Shown: piece after piece, positions 12,210-25,647 of the stretch
Layout of the letters: every line of letters starts with the position of its first letter
How positions within the stretch are numbered: the stretch's first letter is position 1
Source: Gyrodactylus bullatarudis
Lineage: Eukaryota > Platyhelminthes > Monogenea > Gyrodactylidea > Gyrodactylidae
Length of the DNA: 64,000 nt
Direction: 5' to 3'
NCBI GenBank assembly: GCA_012064415.1
Contig: SSNU01000041.1
Span: forward strand, 298,436 to 362,435
The notes under the pieces: generated by a model
Told to the model about the DNA's origin: nothing
Seen by the model: the letters and a program-made list of their open reading frames with translations, nothing else
Database searches by the model: none
Program-made: the position numbers and the translations under genes

Positions 12210-14004
12210 TTAATTCAAAGTTCTCATCTCTTCAATCTCTGATATTATTGATGGTTTTATTTCTTCTCTACTGACCGAGGCTGCCTTCTTGTTTAGTTGG
12301 GAATATTTTCTCATGATTGGCGCAGTCAATATTTGATTATTCCAAATGCTCTTTAACGAGTACTCGGAGGATCGTTTACAAGACTTGTTTGTAAGCCATG
12401 TGCCAATTAGAATGATTAAAAAGGTGAATGGGCACAGAAAGAGAAGTGCTGGCTGTCCAGACTTCATATAAGTGCCCACAATGAGACAAACTGTCAAGCC
12501 AACGCCATATCCAGCAAAGCCGAATATTGCATGAATTGGAAAAGAAATATTCCACATGTAATCATAAAAGGCAAGATTAGCCATCATGAGACCTGGGACG
12601 ATGACATCTCCATATCCAAATAGCAGGTCATTCTTGAGGTAATCAAATGAGATTCGAAATAGAAGGGGAAGACTCTCTCCGCTCATTCCTGTCTGACCAG
12701 TGGCGACACTCTCCATAACGCTTACCTCGGCCAGTGAAGCAAATGGACCCGTGATTTTCGACGTCTAAATTATAAAAATAAAAATGTATAATCTAGTAAG
12801 TCGTCAGGATGAGCTTTGTTAAACAGACCAACTTCCAGTAGGGCGAAATGTAAACCATTACGACATCATAAACAACCAGATAGAGGAATATTAGAGAGTT
12901 AAACTTGAAAGTTGACGCCTGAGCATCTGAAGACAAAGCAAAGGTTAATATTTGCATTCCCAAGAGAATTTCAAGTATAGGCCCAACTGGATTGTACCTG
13001 CGAATAGTGACCCAAACTATGCCAATGGCTAGGAATATAAATCCACTGATTAACTTGAAAATAGTTAGATTCCATTTTCTTTTCCTCATTCTTCAATAAT
13101 GATAAAGATATGAAGTGATAAAACTTACAAATAATTCTTTTCAGCATTTTTCACCATCATGCTACCCAGGATATCCGAGAAGAAAACTCCACTCATGATG
13201 ATCTCAATCAAGAAAAGAGAAACGAATAGGTAAACAAAAATGTCATAGAAAAAAAACATTAATAGAAGCATTGTCCCAGCAGCGCAAATAAATAGGACGA
13301 TTATTAGATAATTCCAACATTTGGTCTGACCCTGTGCCTTATTTAGATTTTTGAAACATTTTTTTGCCATCTTAAATTTCCTCACATAGATTGTGAATAA
13401 AGTTGCACCAAAGATTACATAAACTATTGAAATGAGAATTAACAACTTGATCCACATGGAAACATCAGAGCCCTTTTTATACAAATGGAAATCAATGAAA
13501 TTATAAGTGAGGTCCTTTTGACGGACTTTTTTGTAGAAATTATTCGTATACTCCTCTACTGAAAGAAAAACAAGTGGACCTTCATTCAATTCATTAACTG
13601 TGTAATTTGAATCGTTCACAACAAAAGGCACAGAGATAATGGCTGATTTCATATCAATCATGTTGACAACGAAATCCAATGTTTTATCTCGAAGTAAGAA
13701 GAATGGACAAATTTTAGATTGTGTGCCATTCAGAATTATCTCTAGCTTTTTATTAATTCGTTCGTTTTCATTGTCTAGGAGATAGTTTCCAATCAAATCC
13801 ACAACGAGACAGCTTTTGGGCTAAATTCATTAGATTCGTAGTTATTACCAATTTTTCTTCGGCATTCAGGTGTGTTATGTATGCTGAATTATAGAGGATT
13901 GATGTGTTAAATGGTCTAAATATGGACAAGACAAAATTTTCTTTTCTACTGCTTCCCGCTTTTATAACAGTAACGAGAAGAAGAATTCTTATCAGTACTT
14001 TCAT
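12210..14004 (-). CDS. SPPL2: Signal peptide peptidase-like 2 (GxGD intramembrane aspartyl protease)
   Basis: Exons 14004-13849, 13820-13129, 13090-12829, 12764-12210; 554 aa. Introns are 28, 38 and 64 nt. SPPL2 proteins cut type II membrane protein stubs in endosomes and lysosomes. The product starts with a signal peptide (MKVLIRILLLVTVIKAG), then a ~170-residue lumenal region where SPPL2 carries its PA domain, then multiple membrane spans. The catalytic motifs are visible: YD in VVYDVVMVYISP, GxGD as GYGDVIVPG, and PAL in QPALLFL. The first intron (13821-13848) is only 28 nt. Without it the frame is broken; with it EEKL joins PKSCLVVDLI. The third donor (GTCTGT) is weak and is the least certain border. 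An earlier non-ATG extension of the frame was ignored because the ATG at 14004 opens a clear signal peptide. Confidence 0.9.
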
Positions 14005-14164
14005 AGTGTTTTCAAATTCTTTTTGACAATCATACAGGCTTTTAACAATCCATAATGTTAGAAAAACAATTTGATAAAAATTCAAAAACGAGGACAAAAT
14101 AAAACTGAAAACGTACTTGAATTAATTTGTTTTAGTAATACCACGATATCTATTCAATTGCGGA
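14005..14164. promoter_or_regulatory. Divergent intergenic region, SPPL2 / EGFR
   Basis: 160 bp between the divergent start codons (the EGFR start is inferred). No defined element seen. Confidence 0.35.
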
Positions 14165-17100
14165 ATGTTAATTCATGGCATCCTTCGTATATTTTCTGCA
14201 AAAATCGACACATTCATTAATTTTAATTTTTAGTAAATAACAATGAATTTGACTTTATTTCAGTATCTATTTTCATCATTTCATCAGAGATTTGTATAAC
14301 AAATGAGGAATTAATCAATACACCTTCCACCAATCGCTTTCACTACTTTAGGCGACTTTACGATAGGAACTGTACTCATTTAATAGGCAATCTTGTTCTC
14401 ACAGATTTGGATGATAAAAACTCTGGAGATTTATCCTTTTTACATGATCTCAAGGAAATATATGGCTATGTTTACTTCAGGAACATTACAAATGTTGAAT
14501 TAAATTTGAGGAAACTTCGAATGATTCGAGGTAGAAATGGAGGAATTCCCACCAACTTTACAGCTTCTGCAAGTCTCTATATTCATGAAAATAACAAAAT
14601 GAAACTTTTCATGCCTGTTTTATCTACAATCTCGGCAGGGGATGTTGTCCTTTTTGCTAATAATCAGTCCTGTTTCATCGAATCTTTTAACTGGAATAAA
14701 ATCCTATATAATCCTTACAAACAGAAAATTTTCCAAATTGGAAATAATTTTGTTGATTGTGATTGGAGTAAGACTCTTGATACTCTTGGTTTATTAAGAT
14801 TCATTTAGAATGCGACAATAGTTGTCCAAACGCTTGTTGGAATAAAGGATTTCCTGGGTGCCATCTAATGACAAATAATATCTGTCCTACAGAGAAATTC
14901 GATGGGAAATATTGTTACAGAGAGAATGAACTACAGGACTACCAATCATGTCACCCTGAATGCATTGGTGGATGCTTCGGAACTCAATCTAGTGAATGCC
15001 ATGTAAGTACAGAAAGCTCAGTAATAGTAAAATTATTATTCCCTTGAAAATTAGGAGTAGGAAGAATTTTGTACACAAATTTCATACATCTTGATATTAA
15101 TGAGCTAAATTAATAAAGTTTTCATAACAGAACCAATTACTTGAGCCTATATGCTAAATATCACTAGTTTGTTTTTTAATTGGATACTTGGATCAATAAA
15201 TTTACAAAAGATATTCTCGATCTATCAGAACCATCCACTCTCGCTCATTTGATCACAAAAAAACAACCATACAAATCAGCTACAGAAGTGAGAGTCTTCC
15301 TAGTTGCACTAAAGAGAGACAGAGAGCCATCAATCCACCCCCACCCCCCTTAACTATAGTTTAATTACCAAATTAATTTCAGTTTAAACTTTACAAAAAA
15401 TATCTCTTCTTGATGTTTTTTGCATGTGCATTTTTTGTGTATGTATCTAAAATCAAAATTATGCTGGTTAAAATGAGAACTTTTGAGTATTTTTGTTAAT
15501 TTGGTCGATTGCATTTTTTCTTCGGGGTGGACCTTTTGCTTAACATTTGCATTCAACAATCATTTAGTTACGAGATTGAAAATTTGACTGAATAATACTG
15601 AGAGAAAGAGATAATCTCTCAGCATAATGATGATGTAAGTGATTACATATTATACATTCATGGGTAGTAATATTGTATTATGCATACACCGTGTGTGCAT
15701 TGCAATCGAGGAGGCTCAATTCTAAAAAAAGCAAAAGACAGACATACACTAACATTCATTTACTCATCCATTGAAGAATAGCCAAGAGTATCCTCTCAGA
15801 ACTTCACTTCAAGCTGAACTTTATCAAGTAACGGCTTAGATTGGACTTTTACATCCAAACAGGCTTACCTTGTCTCTCTGGGTGATAGGGTGGTGGTCTC
15901 TCCTTTTACTGTCAATTTCCTTTTTGCATATTGAACATATTAAATTAATAAAATAGATAAACTTGACAGATAGAAAGTTAAAAAATCAATAAACTTCTTC
16001 ACAGTTGGATCAATAAAAATATCCCTGAACTCAAACTGAAATTCCACGTAGAGTAAATACTCAAATTAGAGAGCCTGAATCTGAATAATCGATTTGATTT
16101 AAAAATTGAATAAATTTTACTTCTTGACAGGAGGGTAGTATTCTGGGCTTTCTATGAGATAGCTGGAAATGTAATTTCTAAAACATTTATTCGAACCTGT
16201 TACTCAATTTGCTTATAATGGCTCTCTGAATGAATTCCATTTCACTTGTACATTGAAACGAAAGAAACATGTTTGATTTTTCTGTCTGAACAAAGCCCAT
16301 CTGTGATCAGTGATCAATAAGAATTTTTCTAATCTACAAAGAAACGAGATGTACAATTGAGTGGACATCAAACACTAGCATTAATAAATTGTGAAATATC
16401 CATTCGAAAATACACAATGCACTCGCATTGTGCACTGGATGGCAGATGGGATAAAACTTTCTGACTATTGTATTGTCTTGTTATAGTTATTAGAAGGAGA
16501 ATATTGCAGGAGTACTGCTTCAGACCAGACAACAAACCTTCTTATCTTTCTCTATTCTTCCCAGAGGAGGATGAATACCAGTGGATAGAGTAAAAGTACA
16601 CTTTGTTTTAGAATTTATTTTCTACCGGAGGTACATTGTGCGTGAATGTTCAATGGACTGGAGGTAATTTTTAATCCTTGTGAATGCCAAGATTAATAAT
16701 AGCATACTAGATGTACGTAAAAAAGTTGTCTCAACAGTTTTAGCAGAGAGGAATGTCATTTATTCAAGTTTATCTCCATCAAAGTACAAATTAAACGCCC
16801 ACATTATTTATCCATTTTCTAAATTTATCCTCTTATAAATACCCTTTTATTATCTTATCAAAATAAAGTGGCAATAAAAATACTTTGAATTTTTCCCTGC
16901 CTTTGAAAATCTAAACTTTGCATTTAGTAGGATTCATCTGAAGGTTTATGCCACCTCACTCCACTGAAATCTCGAATTGATTTAGGGGGTAACCAATGCA
17001 ATTAATTATGATCTGAGATCATTATGAGATAGGGTAATTTTCATGTTAAAAGATTTCAACTTTCTCTCAATAGTTTTGACAAAAATCCACATTTGCCTAC

Positions 17101-20100
17101 CCCCACCTTTGATTTGATTTAGATTCAATTCCGTTAACATGGAATACACTTTGTCCTTTTTGCGCAATTTAAGATGGACTCTTTGCTTCTATTTTGGTTG
17201 ACCTTGGACTAATTTCAAATTAATTTTAAACAATTTCAACCGTATACAATGTATACAGTATACTTTACCTTTGATGATGAAACAATCAACATTTAATATC
17301 CAGCTTGAGACAGAAAAAATCTAGCATGATGATTAGGGACTCAAAAATAGTACCAAATAAAATAAAAAATGGTATACTTTACAGTATATTCAATCTTGTC
17401 CCATCAACATTTCTGATTTTTTTTCAAATTTTTTTCACCATTTAACTGTTATAGCGCATATTTTACAAAATAAATAGTTCAAATTTTTAATTCTATGGAC
17501 AGTAATTTAGTGCAGAAATAGTACCAGGTATCTTTAAATTGGGATAAGATGGACAGATTTTTTCTTTAGATCATTGCAACTCAGTTATCTAGAGTAAAAA
17601 TAGACTAAATGATACTTTTTTGAGGCCCTAATGATGATGGATTCGAATACAGAATGATCGGGAAAGAGAGAGGTCTTAGATATTTCCACAAAATTTCGCA
17701 CTTCATGAGTGACCATGGAATTTTTTACCATCAAAATGAATTCTTCAGAGTACAGTAGCAGTTAGTAAAGTCATGATTGCTTTGATTTTATCAGGAGGTG
17801 AAAATCCCAAACCGAAGCTAAATAATCTTGTTTATGACCAAATTTACACAGAGGGATATTAGTAGAATCTCACCTTACCATCTCATGGGCTTGTTGAATT
17901 TCTGATAGGAGTAAGAAAGCAGAATAGTACAGTAGAAGTTTTATTATCAAATTTTTGAAGCTTTGCATTGATATCCTGTTTAATGCAATGATCAATCAAT
18001 GGAAAAAGTTGCATTTCTGCAGCTCAAACTTTTGTTAATGATCCTTGTTTTTTTTCTCAAAGTCATGCTTAAATTTCAATAACAATGGAAATTGTACCGT
18101 CGATTGTGTACCTTCAAATAAATCCTCTTTGAGTAAATACAAATTGGCCAATTTCTGTGTTGAACAATGCCCCGTAGGAATGTTAATACAAGAGGATCGA
18201 TGTGTACTTGAATGTGACCTCACTAGATTTCAACCGATAAAGGGAATTTGTGTTCCTTGCAAGGAAGAATGTCCAAAAGGTAGGCCTGTGTAATATTCTA
18301 AACTAATTTCCTCAATTTCAGTATGTAGACTCAGTGAGAGAGAGAATGATGTTCTGGATGGAACAGGACTGGCATCCCTGCAGAATTGTACTATCCTCGA
18401 AGGGAATCTCATCATTGAATCAGCATCCTTCGATGAGACGTGAGTAATTTCCCTCCCTTCCTATTACCCTATTGTTGAGACATTAAAAATGTTGATTGTG
18501 AGTTAAAAAATTTTCCTGATCGGTCAGAGTAAGCATCGGTGCTTCTCTGGAAAAAATTTCATACCAAGGGTTGGACATATATTTTAGACAACTTGTTTAA
18601 TCATTAATATGAGTACCAAAAAGACAAGATGATTTTTGATTAATTCTTCCAGATTCACTCCAGAAGATCGTTCTCCAATCAGGGCTAGCTCAGAATTCTT
18701 TGCCCTATCTAATTTGAGAGTGATTACCGGCTATGTGATAATAAATCTTGCCAATTTCAAACCAATCGACTTTGAACTCAAGAACATGTCCTTCTTATGG
18801 AAGCTCAGTGAAATTCAAGGTGTCTGTAAGTTACTCTCACTCAATACAATGTGATTTAGCTCCCTTTGGTACTGCTATGGAGATAAAAAATACCAAGTTG
18901 TTCTATCTGGGAACAAGTTCCCTGAGAACCATGAAGAATGGAGTTCTTGGTTTGGAAAACAACCCATTCATTTGTTACGTTCAAACACTGCCTTGGTTTA
19001 GTGAGTGATTATGAACCTTATTTCAACACAACACTGAGAAATTATTTTCCATTACAATAGGAGTTGACGAAAAAGCTAAAAAGAATCCCAACATAGATAG
19101 ACTTCAGATAAGAGGAGAGCTGAACATTTACCAGAGAAATGGCCTCTCTCTTAAGGAATGTGGTAATTAAAATTACAATTAATTGTCTCTGATTAATTAA
19201 ATTACAGAGCAAATTGGCGATATCTGCCATCAAACATGCAATACCAATGCTGGTTGTTGGGGTCCTGATTCTTTTGACTGTGTCCTCTGTGAGAATGAAT
19301 ACGCTAACGAGGATGTTGGCTGTGTGACTTCCTGTTCCGATGTCCCTGGATACAGATCTGTACCCAGAAAAAGTTACAAGTAATAAATTATCACTAATAA
19401 TTAGAGATCATATAAATTAAATTTGCTAATTTTCTAAATCTTATTAATATATATATATTTTTTTAATTATGGTTACTACCAAGTATATTCATAATTTCAT
19501 TTTTTCTCTTAGAGAAAGAAAGAAAACAATTCCGCAAAGCTATGAAATTTGCGAAGCCTGTCACCCGGAATGCTTGAGCAAGTGCACAGGTCCATCAGTG
19601 TATGAATGTCTCGGAGGGTGCAAAAATGCTATGGACAATGGTAAATGTGTACCAGCTTGTCCAAACGACAAATACCTTGATTCCAACTTGAAAGAATGCT
19701 TCCCCTGTCATAAGTCATGTCAAGAACCAATAGACATTTCTGAGCCGAAATGTTCTGGTCCAAGCTCAAATTTAGGCTTTGATGGCTGTTCTTATTGTTC
19801 CCTGTACCAGCTCCTTGATGTTGGCGGTTTCGATTGTGTCAAAGAATGTCCCAGTGGGATGTACAAGACCACTCTAACCAAGGCCAATGAAAATCAGGTT
19901 TATTGGGATAATTTGAAAGAGACAAAAGCAGAAAATGCCTCTTATATATCAATTTGTAGTCATTGTGATGAGCCATGTACCACATGTAATGCGCCTGGTG
20001 TAAACCTCATAAATGGAGTCGGTTGCCTCCAATGTGACGGACTATGGCATCGTAACAAATGTGTCAAAACTTGTCCAGAAGATGAGACCTACACGATGTT

Positions 20101-22847
20101 ACAGACAAGTCCGAACGATTTGATCTCGAGTCAATACCTAAGTAGTTTTAGCAGATTTCCACAAATGGACTCTTCAAGTCAAGATAACAGCATGCAACCT
20201 CAGATTCGAATACGAAGTATTCTTGACAAATGCCTGTCTTGTCATGAGGAATGCCTCAGTAAATGCTGGGGTCATCAATCATCCCAGTGTTTTCGCTGTC
20301 GACATTTCACTCTGGCCATCTATAATGCAGAATCAAGCGTATGTTGTTGATGCATCATTATCATGAATTAGTCAAGATTTGCAACGATTTTGAACTTTTC
20401 TTGAGATTCATTCCAACCAAAATGATTTATATTTTATTGACTCGAATTGTAGTTCTGCTGATACTTTTTTTAACAGAGTTTTCTTATGTAAGAGTAATCA
20501 ATATTCATATTATAGATTTTCGAACTAAATTGCGTGAGCAAGTGTCCAAACAACAAACCCTACGTTTTCAGTGGCAATGATGGAGTCTACTACTGTTATG
20601 AGTATGATCAGTTTCTGGGCACCTTTATTAATGAAACCTCAGCTAATCAGAGTCAAGAACTTTTAACCTATCTAAAATCCATGTTACCTCCAGCAGCCTT
20701 CCAGGAGCAACAGAGTCAAATACGACTTTCTCAAGCATCTAGTATTGGCCTAATATCTGTGGCTAGTATAGCTAGCCTAATTTTACTAATCACCATGTTT
20801 ATTGTTTGTTGTCTGAGGTTGCGACTTAGAAGGATTCGTAAGATTGGCAAAGTTCCCTACACTGTCGCAGATTTACTGAGAGCACTTTGTTGTGGAAAGA
20901 CTTTGTATCGTTTCTACGAGAGCCCAAAGGAAGTTTACACGAATAATTTAGACATGAGGTTGGCGGTAAGTCTTTCCCTCAATCATAGCATTTAATTGTG
21001 AATCATCAGTGCTAGGTATAATAATTTGAAAATATTTTAACCAGTCTCCAAACAAATCTCAATTACACATAATAATGGGCAGTGAATTGGAAACAGAAAG
21101 ACTTCTTGGGTCAGGCTCTTTTGGAGATGTCTTCTATGGGCGGCTTAAATATGCAACTGGTACAAGAAATGACTCTTCGACCAGTAAGAGTCCTTTTTAT
21201 TTATATTTTAGGTCTCGTACCTCTTGAAGTAGCCATCAAAGTCTTGAATCGTGATAAAGACTCGAAGCAAATCGAAGAAATGATTGCAGAAGCTTCCCTA
21301 ATGGCAACAGTGAATAATAGATATTGCCTGTCACTATTGGGCATTTGTCTGGCCAATGACAGCCCAAAACTCATCTCAGAATTTCTGGCCCTAGGTAGTC
21401 TAGACTCCTACCTCGATAATTATAAGGACTCAATAAATCAAGAGTATCTTTTGGAATGGTGTCAACAAATAGCTGAAGGAATGCAATACCTTGGCAGTGT
21501 CAATATAATACACAGGTATATATTTATATTCATTCACATATTCTTCTCTCTATTAATTGATTTTATAAAATGTTCTCAATAATTCTTCCAGAGACTTGGC
21601 TTGTCGAAATATCCTTCTGAGAAATGAAAAGACAATAGCAATCACTGACTTTGGTCTCTCGAGAATGATAAGAAAAGACAACATCATCACAGAGTATGGA
21701 GAGCATTACGAGATTTTGGTCAGTTCGGGCAAGGTTCCTATTCGTTGGCTGGCAGTTGAATCGCTCAGGTACTCCAAGTATTCTGTAAAGACTGATGTTT
21801 GGGCGTACGGAGTAACCGTCTGGGAAATATTTAGTTTTGGTGAACGACCTTATAGTAATTTCAAGACGTCTGAAATTGTCCTATTCGTTCTTGAGGGTGG
21901 TCGACTGCAGATACCTCCCATCTGTAGATTGGCGTTATACAAGATTTTTTCAAAATGTACGTCACGTCAACTCTTTGGTTTTCAATTTAGATTAACCTTT
22001 TACTGGTTACACAGGTTGGCAGGATGATCCTGAAAAAAGACCGACATTTGAAAGTTTAGCAAAGGAATTTGCAGATTGTAAGGAGAATCTGTCAGCCTAC
22101 TTGAACCCATACGTGAGTTTTTTACCCAAAAATGAGTTAATTTTGAACCAAGTAGTTCTTCAGGGAGCTGTTCGGCATAGATTGACTATAACGTTGTTCG
22201 CTTGCTACCTGACTATGTTGTCTTCTGGCTTGTATTGGTCTATATGTAGAAAAAGATAGAAGAGAGAAAGGTGTAGTATTTCTTTTACAATCACTATAGT
22301 TTTTATAATACTTATTCTTTAAGAAATACAACACCTTTCTCTCCCCTTTCTTTTTCTACAGATAGACCAATACAAGCCAGAAGACAACATAGTCAGGTAG
22401 CAAGCGAACAACGTTATAGTCAAAATATGAGTGTACAGTGTACACTGTACATATTTTTGTGGCATTAGTAATTACTTAAATTATACAGTAGTTGTTGGAT
22501 TTAGATTCCATGATCTAATCTGTATTTTGTAGCCAATAAGAAAAAGTTCTTCGGCAGACGATTCGTTTTCCCAAATTGATTCAGCCCTGAATAATTCAAT
22601 AGCTCCTAAGAGAATAGAGACCAACAAAGCTACTCCCTTGGATGAATTTGATGAGAGCCAACACTTGGCTGATGATTCCATCCAGCCAGTTTTGAGTAGT
22701 ACAACTTCAGCTGTTTGCAACGACATCGATTACCCGGGACAGCAATTATCAGGGGTAAAAGATTCTAAAAGAGATGTTAATTTTCTTCTCGAAAGACATG
22801 AATACGTTCAAGAAAAAACATTTTTCATGTTTGACAACGCCAACTGA
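14165..22847 (+). CDS. EGFR: EGF-receptor family tyrosine kinase
   Basis: Sixteen exons: 14165-14186, 14264-14767, 14809-15002, 18063-18279, 18322-18439, 18653-18825, 18860-19000, 19061-19162, 19208-19379, 19513-20338, 20516-20965, 21045-21183, 21212-21515, 21592-21956, 22015-22112, 22533-22847; 1379 aa. Domain order: signal peptide (MLIHGILLSIFIISS), L1 with NLRKLRMIRG, Cys-rich 1, L2 (VITGYVIINLANF), a long Cys-rich region of about 400 residues (longer than vertebrate domain IV), TM at about 898-922, juxtamembrane, kinase. Kinase motifs are intact: GSGSFGDV, VAIKVL, HRDLACRN, DFGLSR, GKVPIRWLAVESL and DVWAYGVTVWE. The C-tail is short, with few tyrosines (NDIDYPG, HEYVQ). Two introns are 28 and 34 nt; one is 3060 nt. 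The first 22-nt exon is inferred from phase and signal-peptide quality; the rest is firm. Confidence 0.9.
15003..18062 (+). other. Long intron 3 of EGFR (3.06 kb)
   Basis: Lies between the exon ending 15002 (phase 0) and the exon starting 18063. It is many times longer than most other introns in the window. It holds no convincing ORF or RNA gene; only AT-rich unique-looking sequence and short pyrimidine tracts were seen. Confidence 0.7.
22182..22423. repeat. Near-perfect hairpin element in the last EGFR intron
   Basis: Arms 22182-22284 and 22321-22423 are 103 nt each and reverse complements with only a handful of mismatches, separated by a 36-nt loop. It sits between EGFR exons 15 and 16, so the primary transcript can fold into a ~100-bp duplex. 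This could be a foldback/MITE-type insertion or a source of small RNA. Confidence 0.85.
22432..22451. repeat. Perfect 20-bp palindrome
   Basis: Self-complementary 20-mer TGTACAGTGTACACTGTACA, 8 bp after the hairpin element in the same EGFR intron. Confidence 0.7.
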
Positions 22848-23837
22848 TCCAATCTTTCTCAATTTAATAATTTTTTTTTAATTTCATACATCCTCTTTCG
22901 AAATTACAATAAAGATAAGGAAATAAAGAATCTGAATCAAGTGTTATTTATTGTTACTGTATCATTGATCCCACGAAAACATAAATCTACAACATGGTAA
23001 TAATTTGGGAATCCCTAATTAGGATTGAATTAGAGTTTCTGGCGAATGAGGCAAAAATAGACATCACCTTAGCAAATACATATATTTTATAGAGTTGCAG
23101 GAGAGAAATTTTGAGAAATATTAAAAATTTGAAAGGAGAAATTTCCTGCATCATCCATATAGAGGGATGTGGTGAATAGTAATAGTGACCAGCGGTTATG
23201 TGGATGTAGAATTTTTCAAGAACTGGGTTGAAATTGCAAAATTAATAGTAGTGTTTATGCACTTTAATGTACGTTTATAATGCAAATTTTTTGATTGAGA
23301 ATGGTTTTATTTACAAAGGTCTTTATTTGTTTAATTTTATTTGATATAATAATAATGTGAATTATATTATTTTTATCATTATGAATACGCTGAATTGGCT
23401 TGAATTTGTCTAGGCACTCCCCAGGTGTACTGGGGAGCATGCATAGTACATGTATCGAGAGAAAATGTAGGTCATTTAAAGTTAACAAGGGTAGAAATAG
23501 AGGAGAGAAAGATTGCGAAATGGGCAAGTTAAATAAAATTTTCAAGGACATTGGTTCATATCACATGGATTATTCTTCAAATAATAATAATGAGTTTTAA
23601 CTAACATTTTTTATATCAAGAGACACGCATACACACATAAGAATACATTGTATATGTATATGAAATATAATATAATAATTGTGTATGTTCTTTTATGATT
23701 TTGACAAGTATGGTATCCGTTGATGAGAGATTAAGGTAACAGTTTGGGGATCGCAGTAGATTTCATTCATCGATATTCAAAAATATAAAAATATCAAATA
23801 ACAGTCTGTTTTGTCTTTTATTTCGAATAAAATTTTG
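22848..23837. other. Convergent intergenic region, EGFR / UBE2R
   Basis: Holds both 3' flanks. AATAAA follows EGFR near 22920, and a minus-strand AATAAA (complement at 23817-23822) serves UBE2R. An antisense frame at 23264-23551 shows no recognisable protein and is not called. Confidence 0.5.
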
Positions 23838-25647
23838 TTATTGACGTAGCAACCCAGTTATGGTTACGTTGTTATTTTTATTGCTGTTTTGAGAACTTGG
23901 CTTGGACTGAACTAGGGGGTCATTATTATTATTATTATTGTTATTGTGGACAGAATGTGAAGATGTGCTTTGACCTCCGTTATTATTCAAGGTATTATGA
24001 TTTGCGGAGGCACCAGCTGACGTTGAACTATGGATAGTTTGAGGGACATTTTCTTTCATTGGAGCTTCTTCGAGAGCTAAATCATCAGGTTCATCATCTA
24101 GATCTTCGTCGTCATAGAAATCATCATCATCTGCACCATAGTCATCATCAAAATTTTCAGAGGCATCCATATAGCTCTTAGATCCATAATTGCCCTTTCC
24201 ATCACATGACCTACCGGATATGCAGTACTCCTCAAGAGTTTTGGGTACTACAACATTGTCTTTTTGAGCGTCCACTTTTGTGTATTCTACATATTGTCTG
24301 AAAATTATAATAGAAACAACTCCATTATTCTAGTCATGCTAGTTCTTTCTAACCAGATAAAAGTAATAAGAAATTTACAGAAGAAATCAATAGTTTATGC
24401 GAGCAATAAGATAATTGGTGAGACTCAACTATTAACCAACTATAAAGAATTAAAATAACAGACCTGAGACTAGTATTTAATAAGTAATGTCAGAATACCA
24501 GAGAGAAAGAAAAGACGATTCACATTCTGAATGCTTGAACTTAATTTTCTACACAAGACAGCAATAGTTGAGTATCTTCTACACTGAAATAATAATAATA
24601 ATCTTTTTCTCGTTTTAATTAGCTAATATTTTATATTGGGTGAGGATAGGTGAAAAATCAATTGAGTGAATCATCCAATTTAAATGGCTGGAAAATAACA
24701 ATCGAAATTTCTTTATTCTTATATTCTTTCCATTGGATCAATAAATCCAATAAAAACAGACATAGACTTTTGTCTGCTTTTATGTGATTGGAAGATTATT
24801 CATCATTTAGCCGATTGAAAGAGAGAGATTATTTCCATTGAAAAAGTAGTATATTCGAGTAAAAAGATCCACCACAGGTCTCTATACTCATTGTTTTACA
24901 AGCTGTACTTTTTGCATAATCAATTTTTGAGAAATATTTAGAGAAAAACAAGATCAAATTTTTTTCTAGGATTAATAAAAACAACTCATGATTTGAAACA
25001 TATGATCATAGATCAGACTAACACTGATGAAGTATGACTACCTTACGTCTAGTGGTAGATGATCACATGAAATCAATTTTAATAGTAAAGTTAATCAATA
25101 TTATGAGAAAAACGAAATCAAAACACTAATTTTGCTATTAAAATACTAACCTGACGATGTTTTCATATTCCTTATCTGCTCCGTTAGAGCTTTTCCATTT
25201 TCTGTAGGCAATAGAGGCAGTAATATGGGCAGATGAATTAATATTTGGCTCGTTGAGCATTGAAATGACACTGAGTAAAATGGTTCGTACATTTTGAGTA
25301 GGATTCCATCTTTCAGAAGCCAACTCTCCACTTCTCGGGTCATCTCCAGGTGGATGAAGAATAGAGATACAAACCTCGCCGTTCTCATAGATATTTGGGT
25401 GGAACATTTTGCTAATGAATTTCATACTTGGGGGTTGATAAGGATATTCAAAGGGAAAAACAAGTCTAGCTTTGAAATAGCCAGATTCGTAAATAGTTTG
25501 TGGTGGTCCGAAAATCGCAACATCCCAGACAAAAATGTTACTTTCATCAACAAGATTAACTCGAAAACCTTCAACTGGGTTCTCGCTCAGTTCCCTAATT
25601 TCTTTTTGCAGTGCTTTAACGGCGCTTCTCTGACTAGCAGAGGACAT
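23838..25647 (-). CDS. UBE2R2: CDC34-type ubiquitin-conjugating enzyme E2 R
   Basis: Two exons, 25647-25151 and 24297-23838; 318 aa; intron 853 nt. CDC34/UBE2R charges ubiquitin and builds K48 chains with cullin-RING ligases. The UBC fold is clear: FPFEYPYQPPSMKF, HPN, and the active-site Cys in NGEVCISILH. It is followed by the acidic-loop insertion typical of this subfamily (HPPGDDPRSGELASERW) and NVRTILLSVISMLNEPN. After the splice, YTKVDAQKDNVVVPKTLEEYC matches the region distal to the catalytic domain, then an Asp/Glu-rich tail (residues about 210-240) used to bind the cullin basic canyon. The extreme C terminus is Asn/Gln/Ser-rich with a poly-Asn run, longer than in vertebrates. CUL5 in the same window is a cullin, but CDC34 classically works with CUL1-type complexes. 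Confidence 0.95.

Noticed and set aside
15365..15559. Minus-strand 64-codon frame in EGFR intron 3
   Set aside because: Lys-rich translation of AT-rich DNA, no family resemblance or splice context.
22137..22334. Minus-strand frame across the EGFR intron hairpin
   Set aside because: Frame produced by the inverted repeat arm; explained by the repeat.
23264..23551. Minus-strand frame of 95 codons between EGFR and UBE2R
   Set aside because: Low-complexity Ile/Asn-rich end, no motif, lies in 3' flank.
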